Shown here: positions 1-4,918 of the stretch, one piece after another | How the letters are laid out: each line of letters opens with the position of its first letter | Numbering within the stretch: the stretch's first letter is position 1 | Source: JAZKFT01 sp043760535 | Lineage (GTDB): Bacteria > Bacteroidota > Bacteroidia > Chitinophagales > Chitinophagaceae | DNA length: 9,549 nt | Assembly: GCA_043760535.1 (NCBI GenBank) | Contig: JAYUOV010000255.1 | Span: forward strand, 1-9,549 | Direction: 5' to 3' | Translations under genes and position numbers: made by a program | Notes under the pieces: generated by a model | Seen by the model: the letters and a program-made list of their open reading frames with translations, nothing else | The model's database searches: none | What the model was told of the DNA's origin: nothing

Positions 1-419
1 TTGCGGCTGGTATCAAATAAACCTTGCGCTTCCAGCAAAGCTTTTAGCTTTAGAAATTGCTCAAACAACGTACCCTGCCCGGCTTGGCGCATCGCCTCAA
101 CCACCAGTTGCAGCTCGCCGCGCGAGTCGTACACGCCCAAGCGTCCGCGCAGCTCTACCAATTGCCCGTCGCGCGGGGCAAAGTCCAGCAAAGTAGCAGC
201 GCGCCGAAACATGGCACAGCGGATTTGCGCATCACCGTCTTTCAGCGAAAAATAACAATGCCCGCTTGAAGCGCGTGAAAAGCCAGAGATTTCGCCCTGA
301 ACCGCCACGGGGTTAAATCGGGCCTCCAGGCTGTCGGCAATCGCTCTGAGCAGCGACGCAACCGGCCATACCTTGATGCCCGATTTGCGCTCGGCGCCAG
401 GGCTGTCCGGCGTCAGCAC
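1..419 (-). CDS. xseA: Exodeoxyribonuclease VII large subunit, N-terminal part (3' end outside window)
   Basis: XseA is the large catalytic subunit of exonuclease VII. With XseB it degrades single-stranded DNA in both directions in the cytoplasm during repair. The visible 139 codons cover the N-terminal OB-fold DNA-binding domain. Seen directly: KVWPVASLLRAIADSLEARF (residues 16-35), then GEISGFSRASSGHCYFSLKD, the phrase IRCAMFRRAA, and LRGRLGVYDSRGELQLVVE, all characteristic of this family. The wording is closest to what I know from Comamonadaceae. The reading frame is clean, with no frameshift. There is no ATG; the frame is closed upstream by TAA near 455. I chose GTG at 419; a TTG at 443 is the alternative. 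Base composition is clearly GC-richer than everything after position 752. The gene is divergent from the exbB fragment at 734, an arrangement I recall from Comamonadaceae. The catalytic core lies beyond base 1. Confidence 0.92.
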   Translation of the reverse strand, partial: MLTPDSPGAERKSGIKVWPVASLLRAIADSLEARFNPVAVQGEISGFSRASSGHCYFSLKDGDAQIRCAMFRRAATLLDFAPRDGQLVELRGRLGVYDSRGELQLVVEAMRQAGQGTLFEQFLKLKALLEAQGLFDTSR

Positions 420-623
420 GGAACACCCGCAGGCTTGGGCCAAGACACATTAGCTGAGCGATTTATCCAAGCCGCCAATTTGGCAAGCGCCGCCATAAAA
501 CGCCGCCCAACAACCCGCAAGCTGGTGCAAGCTGTTGATTTGTATGGGCTTTTCAATGCTGAATTTTGCGCCAATGATGGCGAGCCCAACGCAGGCGTGG
601 GGTTGAGGCAGTTCAGCACTGAG

Positions 624-644
624 TTGTCCACAAAGTTATTCACA
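624..644 (+). promoter_or_regulatory. Two DnaA-box-like words, tandem
   Basis: TTGTCCACA (624-632) and TTATTCACA (636-644) lie in the same orientation three bases apart. The second fits the relaxed DnaA box TTWTNCACA, and the first differs from TTATCCACA by one base. They sit in the xseA-exbB intergenic region. Two words by themselves do not make an origin; they could bind DnaA as a regulator or be chance. The surrounding stretch 420-733 otherwise holds no gene I can support. Confidence 0.3.
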
Positions 645-658
645 CTTTTTGTGCATCG

Positions 659-713
659 AATTGGCTGAAACTTGAAAGTCAAGATGAAAGCGTGGGCCAT
701 AATTCAGCCAATT
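659..713. repeat. 11-bp perfect inverted repeat upstream of exbB
   Basis: AATTGGCTGAA at 659-669 is exactly complementary to TTCAGCCAATT at 703-713. The 33-base spacer contains a smaller palindrome, CTTGA (671-675) with TCAAG (679-683). The structure ends about 20 bases before the exbB start at 734, so it could be an operator or a leader hairpin. It has no T-tract and does not look like a terminator. Confidence 0.5.
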
Positions 714-733
714 TATTTGTTCGGAGAGACGCG

Positions 734-751
734 TTGTTTTCAATCATACAG
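734..751 (+). CDS. exbB: Start of a TolQ/ExbB-type proton channel gene, cut after about six codons
   Basis: Reading from TTG at 734 gives Met-Phe-Ser-Ile-Ile-Gln, the N-terminus I associate with betaproteobacterial MotA/TolQ/ExbB inner-membrane proton channels. A GGAG at 723-726 sits eight bases upstream as a ribosome binding site, and the gene would be divergent from xseA. After the CAG codon (749-751) the frame no longer resembles the family and stops at TAA 779-781. The base composition also changes here to that of the Bacteroidota part. I therefore read this as a gene interrupted by a sequence junction rather than by natural mutation. The call rests on six residues plus gene order, so it is moderate. 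Confidence 0.5.
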
Positions 752-792
752 GTGCTACAACTGCACCTCAAACCTTTATAAAAAACGCCACT

Positions 793-926
793 AGCGCAGG
801 CCTCCCGGCCTGTGTTGTACCGTTACCTGATTTAAACTTTCAACCATCACAATATTCGTAATCAAGTAACGCCAAGGTACAGGAAGCCCGCCCACATAAC
901 CTACGCCTCATTCCTGCGCCAGAAAA
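793..926 (+). repeat. Intergenic repeat, copy A (hairpin head plus conserved tail)
   Basis: The copy starts with a perfect 6-bp hairpin, CAGGCC-TCCC-GGCCTG (797-812). A variable AT-rich middle follows, then a conserved tail from CAAGTAAC (863) to GCGCCA (921). The tail matches copy B without gaps at 53 of 59 positions, and head-to-tail spacing is 66 bases in both. It fills most of the gene-free stretch 752-983 upstream of the WYL gene. No open reading frame runs through it. Function is unknown. Confidence 0.75.
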
Positions 927-983
927 CCAAAACATCTGAAACCTTTTTTCTTTTAAACTAAGTTGCACTTCAAACATAACCAA

Positions 984-1985
984 ATGGCGGCAGACAAACT
1001 ACAAAAAGAGCGTTACTTTAAACTGGACGAATGTTTTCGCAACACCATGCGTAAATGGTCGCATCCTTTATTGCTAGATACCATCAACCAATACCTGGCC
1101 GATTCGGGCAAATCAGGTATAAAACTAAGGTCGCTGCAGGAGGATTTAAAATACCTGAAAGAAGTGGAAGGTGCGCCAATAGAAAGTTATCAGGAAGGCA
1201 GAAAACATTTTTTCAGATACACCGACCCCAACTTTTCTATCCGTGATAAACCATTGGGCAAGGAAGACGAAAAAAACCTTCGAAAAGCCATTAACATACT
1301 GCGGCAACTAAAGGGCCTTTCCATTGCCGACGAACTTGCCGATACCATCCAACGCATGGAACATAAAGTGGAACTGGATAATGAACTTACCAGCAACAGC
1401 CTGCAGTTTGAACAAAACCTGCACTACACCGGCCGGGAGTGGTTTGGCGATGTGTACGAATTGCTGCTGCACCAAAAAGTAATGAAGCTTACTTATCAAC
1501 CTTTTGAGTCTGAGGAGCCGCTTACGTTTTATGTACATCCTTATTTATTAAAACAATACAACCAACGCTGGTTTCTTATTGGCTGGTGCCAGGAGCATGC
1601 AGCTATTGGTACCTACCCATTAGACAGGTTTGTGGATGCAAGGGTTAGCAATATCCCTTTCGAAAAACACGCCACTTTTTATCCCGGTTTTTACGACAAA
1701 TATTTACTAGGCGTAACCATTCCGCCGAATGCCGTACCCGAAAAACTGGTGCTGGAATTTGCGCCTAAACGGGCAAAGTATTTTCTCACCAAGCCCTTTG
1801 GTGTTATAGAAAATACCGCCACCGCCCAAACCGGTCATGTACAGGTTACCCTGACCATGATTATTAATCCGGAACTTGAGGCTGCCATTTTACAATTTGG
1901 GAAAGATGTAGCAGTAATGGAACCGCATTGGTTAAGGCAAAGAATAGCGGAGATTTTGCGGCAAGCAGCGGGGCTTTACCTGTAA
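984..1985 (+). CDS. WYL-domain transcriptional regulator
   Basis: The product (333 residues) is a cytoplasmic DNA-binding regulator of the HTH-WYL-WCX type. Residues 10-62 form a winged helix-turn-helix region of the Bacteroidota kind (YFKLDECFRNTMRKW, then LRSLQEDLKYLKEV). The WYL domain lies at about 150-232 and contains HPYLLKQYNQRWFLIGW (185-201), with Trp-Phe-Leu in place of the eponymous WYL, and YPLDRF (211-216) in the ligand-sensing part. Residues from about 250 to the end are the WCX extension. I chose ATG at 984; an upstream in-frame TTG at 963 would add seven residues that do not look conserved. WYL proteins often sense nucleic-acid ligands and regulate stress or defence genes. The target here is not evident, because the next gene is convergent. 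The gene may be autoregulated. Confidence 0.88.
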   Translation: MAADKLQKERYFKLDECFRNTMRKWSHPLLLDTINQYLADSGKSGIKLRSLQEDLKYLKEVEGAPIESYQEGRKHFFRYTDPNFSIRDKPLGKEDEKNLRKAINILRQLKGLSIADELADTIQRMEHKVELDNELTSNSLQFEQNLHYTGREWFGDVYELLLHQKVMKLTYQPFESEEPLTFYVHPYLLKQYNQRWFLIGWCQEHAAIGTYPLDRFVDARVSNIPFEKHATFYPGFYDKYLLGVTIPPNAVPEKLVLEFAPKRAKYFLTKPFGVIENTATAQTGHVQVTLTMIINPELEAAILQFGKDVAVMEPHWLRQRIAEILRQAAGLYL

Positions 1986-1998
1986 AACACCTATAACG

Positions 1999-2014
1999 AA
2001 GGCCTCTTGGCTTG
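1999..2014 (+). repeat. Isolated hairpin head of the intergenic repeat (copy E), possible terminator
   Basis: AAGGCCTCTTGGCTTG has the same 16-base layout as the heads of copies A, B and C. The inner stem is kept (AGGCC with GGCTT, including one G-T wobble). No tail follows. It lies 14 bases after the WYL stop codon and between two convergent genes, so it could serve as a weak terminator, although no clear T-run follows. Confidence 0.4.
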
Positions 2015-2070
2015 TTAAGGAAACCAGCTTTAATTACCCCCCTAAACGCTGCCAACATATTATCCAAATG

Positions 2071-2649
2071 CTAAAACATCATACACCATATTCGGCCTTG
2101 AGCAATATCCAGATATTGTTCTGTTTCAAAATAAATGGAGCCTATTGTAAAATTTCGGGTAGTGCTGCCAGTAGCATAGTAACGCAGTTGTTGGGGTTCG
2201 TCTGAACCAAGACCAATTAAAGCTATTTTACCTTTCATTAATAAGGCTACTGCAATTTTTTCGCCCAACTGCCGTGTACTCATATTATTCAGGTTGCTCT
2301 CAAAAACAAAATCAAAATCGGTGTATTCGTTTTGCTGTATCTGGTTAAGCAGCCATGCATAGGTTGGGCTGTCCTTGTTGTCTTCATTTACCCATTGTTG
2401 CAACAAGGCGCAAACATCAATTGTGTTGCAGCATACAATCAAATCTCTAACCCAATACAGTTCAAAAGACATGCCTTCTACAATACAGCAAACGGGCAAT
2501 AGCGAAGTGTAACGGGGTTCCGTTCTAAAATTGCTGAAAGAAAAGTAATCGGCAAACTGTTCATCTAAACAGTCGTTGGCAAAAATGCCTGTAGATTCGA
2601 AGCCGTGTTTTACAAATTGTTTGTACATGGTTATAAAAATTTTAATCAT
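2071..2649 (-). CDS. Hypothetical protein, 192 residues
   Basis: I do not recognise this family. The frame is long and intact and begins ATG ATT AAA. A second in-frame ATG at 2628 (residue 8) is an alternative start. The protein has no signal peptide or membrane segment that I can see. It is rich in aromatic residues and has seven cysteines, including two adjacent pairs (54-55 and 73-74), plus C80. These are not spaced like a standard zinc site. A glycine-rich segment, KGKIALIGLG (139-148), is probably a beta strand and turn. The gene is convergent with the WYL regulator (about 85 bases between stops). Upstream, 2650-2797 holds nothing I can name. An accessory or immunity-type protein is possible but is only a guess. 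Confidence is that it is coding. Confidence 0.7.
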   Translation of the reverse strand: MIKIFITMYKQFVKHGFESTGIFANDCLDEQFADYFSFSNFRTEPRYTSLLPVCCIVEGMSFELYWVRDLIVCCNTIDVCALLQQWVNEDNKDSPTYAWLLNQIQQNEYTDFDFVFESNLNNMSTRQLGEKIAVALLMKGKIALIGLGSDEPQQLRYYATGSTTRNFTIGSIYFETEQYLDIAQGRIWCMMF

Positions 2650-2797
2650 AGTGTCATCTAACCCAGAAGAGTCAGATATCAGATAGTAAAATTTTTAGAA
2701 GCATGTAAATGCTAAGAATGTAAATGTAGAAATTAAAACCATAGCAGCGAAAGATTTTAATTGGCGCAGAGAGCTAGAAGATTTACAGCAATTATCC

Positions 2798-2936
2798 CAG
2801 GAGCAGGCCTTCCTGCCTGTAGTGTTCCGTTAGTTCTTTTACTAAATCAGCCTTCATAAAATTCATAACCAAGTAACACAAAGGCACAGGAAGCCAGCCC
2901 ACATAACCTACGCCTCAATTCTGCGCCAAGAAGAAC
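2798..2936 (+). repeat. Intergenic repeat, copy B
   Basis: The head hairpin is at 2804-2819 (CAGGC, six-base loop, GCCTG; the sixth pair seen in copy A is lost). The tail runs from CAAGTAAC (2870) to GCGCCA (2928). A block of 21 identical bases shared with copy A spans most of 2897-2917. The head-to-tail distance of 66 bases equals that of copy A. Copy C follows immediately, with the heads 154 bases apart. Confidence 0.75.
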
Positions 2937-2948
2937 GATACTGTTAAA

Positions 2949-3072
2949 TCACTACCGCAGGCCTCCGGGCCGGTACTATTCCATTACTTATTTTACAACA
3001 AATTTGTAATCAATAAATGCCAGGGTACACGAAGGCCACCCGCATAGTTTCCGCATCAATCATGTGCAAAAA
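2949..3072 (+). repeat. Intergenic repeat, copy C (diverged, tandem with B)
   Basis: The head is CAGGCC-TCCG-GGCCGG (2958-2973), with one stem mismatch. The tail begins at 3011 (CAATAAATGCC) and can be aligned without gaps to the other tails through 3069. It is clearly more diverged, and its head-to-tail spacing is 13 bases shorter. It ends about ten bases beyond the stop codon of the minus-strand ATPase gene. Confidence 0.6.
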
Positions 3073-3081
3073 GCATAGCAT

Positions 3082-4515
3082 TTATTCAAACAGCGTATCC
3101 ATTGTTACAACTGCTTCTATTAATCCAAGGCTGTGCTGGTTGTGCTCCATTCCAAAGGTGGTGACCAATACCAGCATCAACCGCTTTTTGGTGCCTGTGG
3201 CACGGCTAAACACAAACATTTGATTGCGCAAACTTTCGGCATCGGAGGCCGTTAACTTAAATGTTGTATTGTAAAATTTTATTTCGAATAAGCATATGGT
3301 ATGGTCGCTACGGTCTAGCAACATATCTATTTGTGCACCCGTTTCTGTTTCGGTACCCTTATTCAAAAAGGCCGAGGGTTCGGAATAGATGCCTGAAATT
3401 CCCAATGCTTTTTTTAGCTGTGGCATGTGCTTAAAGCAGGCATTTTCAAACGCATAGCCCGCCCATATTTTGGCGGCCTGGCTCTGGCCAAGGGTGTTCC
3501 ACGTGTTAGTACCACTGCTTTTATTGCGTTCTATAAAGCGAAGGTAAAAAAGGGAGTACTCGTCTGTAAGCCGGTACAGCATGTCTTTCTTGCGTTTTCC
3601 AAAGGGGTAATAAGCATTAATAAAACCCGACTGTTCTAATTCTTCCAACACTTTAGAGGTGTTGCCGCCTTCGGGTAATTGGCCATTTTTTACAATGGCC
3701 GGTCTTGGCAAACCCATTCGGGAACCGGCCAATGCCCTAACTACTTTAATATGGTTATCTGCATGGGCAAAAAGTGCCGGATATAGGTTTAAAAATTCGT
3801 TACGCAGCAATCCATGTTTTGCAAAACATATATCGTTGATGTTTTGGATAGCACTTTTTCCGGATTGAATTTCCTTAAGGTAATGCGGTATGCCACCCAT
3901 GGCCATGTACAGTTGCAGCATTTGATAATGGTCGAAAAAAATGTTACGGCTTTTTAAATAGGCTTCCATTTCTTTAAGGGTAAACGGCTCCAGAAATACC
4001 CTTTTGGTAATGCGGTTGTGCAGGCCGCCCCGGTTGTTCACCACTTTTTGTATCATCCACGATGCTGCCGAACCACAAATTACTACTACCACATTATGTA
4101 GCTCTGCCCAGCTATTCCAAAACCAGCTTAAGCCGGTTAAAAATCCCGATTTATGCCCGGCTAACCATGGTAATTCGTCGAGCAACACTACCCTTTTACC
4201 ATGGGGTATCTTCTTTTCTAAAAAAGCGGCCAGTAAGCGAAAAGCACCAAACCAATTGGCAGGTGGCTCTATGGCCTTTTTTGTTTTAGAAAATGCAGCT
4301 AACTGCACACAAAAGTTTTCTAGCTGTTCGGCATTGGTAGCATGTTGTATTCCGGTTATTTCAAAAGCAATATGTGCTTTATAGGTTTCTTTAATTAAAA
4401 AGGTTTTACCCACACGCCTTCTTCCAAACACAGCTACCATTTCGGGGCTTCCGGAGGTTAGTGCGTCCAGTAGTATCTGCCGCTCTTCTTCCCGGCCTAT
4501 TAATTTTTGTGGCAT
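3082..4515 (-). CDS. AAA+ ATPase with C-terminal DUF234 / PD-(D/E)XK nuclease-like domain
   Basis: The protein has 477 residues and belongs to the archaeal-type ATPase plus DUF234 family, common in Bacteroidota and archaea and still without a settled role. The N-terminal ATPase shows Walker A GRRRVGKT (31-38), Walker B VVLLDELPW (109-117, Asp113/Glu114), a sensor-like CGSAASWM (147-154) and LHNRIT (165-170). Residues from about 270 to 325 look like a winged-helix region (SKVLEELEQSGFINAYYPFG). The end carries the PD-(D/E)XK signature: Glu357 in GYAFENACF, Asp397 in AQIDMLL, and Glu411-Ile-Lys413 in LFEIKFYN. All expected nuclease residues are present, so it is probably active on nucleic acid. 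It starts ATG CCA CAA. Its start codon is abutted by the hairpin at 4527-4576, which suggests regulation by that element. Its biological target is unknown; it could be a stand-alone defence or mobile-element gene. Confidence 0.88.
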   Translation of the reverse strand: MPQKLIGREEERQILLDALTSGSPEMVAVFGRRRVGKTFLIKETYKAHIAFEITGIQHATNAEQLENFCVQLAAFSKTKKAIEPPANWFGAFRLLAAFLEKKIPHGKRVVLLDELPWLAGHKSGFLTGLSWFWNSWAELHNVVVVICGSAASWMIQKVVNNRGGLHNRITKRVFLEPFTLKEMEAYLKSRNIFFDHYQMLQLYMAMGGIPHYLKEIQSGKSAIQNINDICFAKHGLLRNEFLNLYPALFAHADNHIKVVRALAGSRMGLPRPAIVKNGQLPEGGNTSKVLEELEQSGFINAYYPFGKRKKDMLYRLTDEYSLFYLRFIERNKSSGTNTWNTLGQSQAAKIWAGYAFENACFKHMPQLKKALGISGIYSEPSAFLNKGTETETGAQIDMLLDRSDHTICLFEIKFYNTTFKLTASDAESLRNQMFVFSRATGTKKRLMLVLVTTFGMEHNQHSLGLIEAVVTMDTLFE

Positions 4516-4526
4516 TACTTTTATAT

Positions 4527-4576
4527 TTATTAGTGGCGAAATGTACTATTAATTACCCGCATTTCGCCACTAATAA
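4527..4576. repeat. Long palindrome 1, 17-bp perfect arms, next to ATPase start
   Basis: The left arm 4527-4543 (TTATTAGTGGCGAAATG) is exactly complementary to 4560-4576, with a 16-base loop between them. It lies 11 bases upstream of the ATPase ATG, so it must be in the promoter or the 5' leader. On the minus strand the word TACATTTC within it is one base from the Bacteroidota -7 element TAnnTTTG, so a bound regulator could block transcription. The arm carries the box ATTAGTGGCGAAAT, which recurs in palindrome 2. Confidence 0.85.
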
Positions 4577-4613
4577 TGTTAGATAAGAAATTTTAAAGGC
4601 CTGTACTTATATA

Positions 4614-4665
4614 ATTATTAGCGGCGAAATCTAGCCCATTTGAGGCTCATTTCGCCACTAATAAT
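4614..4665. repeat. Long palindrome 2, same box as palindrome 1
   Basis: ATTATTAGCGGCGAAAT (4614-4630) pairs with ATTTCGCCACTAATAAT (4649-4665), with one mismatch in 17. The 19-base right half (4648-4666) is identical to 4560-4578 in palindrome 1, while the loops differ in sequence. The two units are about 88 bases apart. Conserved arms with free loops fit repeated binding sites or folded RNA elements better than a simple duplication. Confidence 0.85.
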
Positions 4666-4742
4666 GCTGCGGGTATGCATTAATACGCTGCCATTGTAAG
4701 TGTAGTCGCCTGTCGCCAGTTAATTTAGAAAATTTAAAAAAT

Positions 4743-4813
4743 CAATATTCAAGTAACGCAAAAGCACAGTAAAGCCACCCACACGGCTTTTCCCTTATTC
4801 CTTCGCCAAAAGA
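4743..4813 (+). repeat. Intergenic repeat, copy D (tail only)
   Basis: From CAAGTAACGC (4750) to TCGCCA (4808) this segment aligns without gaps to the tail of copy A at 43 of 59 positions. The head hairpin is absent or too decayed to see. It lies between the palindromes and the dioxygenase gene, in the same orientation as the other copies. Confidence 0.6.
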
Positions 4814-4862
4814 ACACACACAAATGCTGCTGCCCATTTTGTTGTATATCTTAAATGGTTTT

Positions 4863-4895
4863 TTTGGCCGCAACCCATTTAAAAAATTATTTTAG
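4863..4895 (+). promoter_or_regulatory. Possible Bacteroidota promoter for the dioxygenase gene
   Basis: TTTG at 4863-4866 (-33 element) and TATTTTAG at 4888-4895 (one base off TAnnTTTG) are 21 bases apart. Transcription would begin near 4902, giving a leader of about 17 bases before ATG 4919. No strong ribosome binding site is visible, as is usual in this phylum. AT-rich DNA makes chance matches common. Confidence 0.3.
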
Positions 4896-4918
4896 CCTTA
4901 AATTAAACCCAGTCGTTC

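Noticed and set aside
435..668. Plus-strand open frame of 77 codons between xseA and exbB
   Set aside because: It begins at a TTG, overlaps the alternative xseA start, has no recognisable family, and covers the DnaA-like words and part of the palindrome. It is most likely non-coding.
413..700. Minus-strand open frame of 95 codons overlapping the xseA start
   Set aside because: It runs in a different frame from xseA over the start region, shows no family features, and probably stays open because the DNA is GC-rich.
963..983. Upstream TTG start for the WYL regulator
   Set aside because: The extra seven residues do not resemble the usual start, whereas ATG 984 leads straight into the helix-turn-helix region.
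2798..3072. Tandem repeats B and C as a CRISPR array or transposon ends
   Set aside because: There are only two units, of unequal internal spacing and about 130 bases each, with strong divergence. There are no short identical repeats with spacers and no transposase.
4592..4605. AAGGCCTGTAC near 4595 as another repeat head
   Set aside because: Only the six-base AGGCCT core is shared; the second stem half is absent.
2949..4813. ATPase gene as the cargo of a composite element bounded by direct repeats C and D
   Set aside because: C and D are far diverged, D lacks the head, and the same repeat occurs at places without such a gene. No target duplications are visible.
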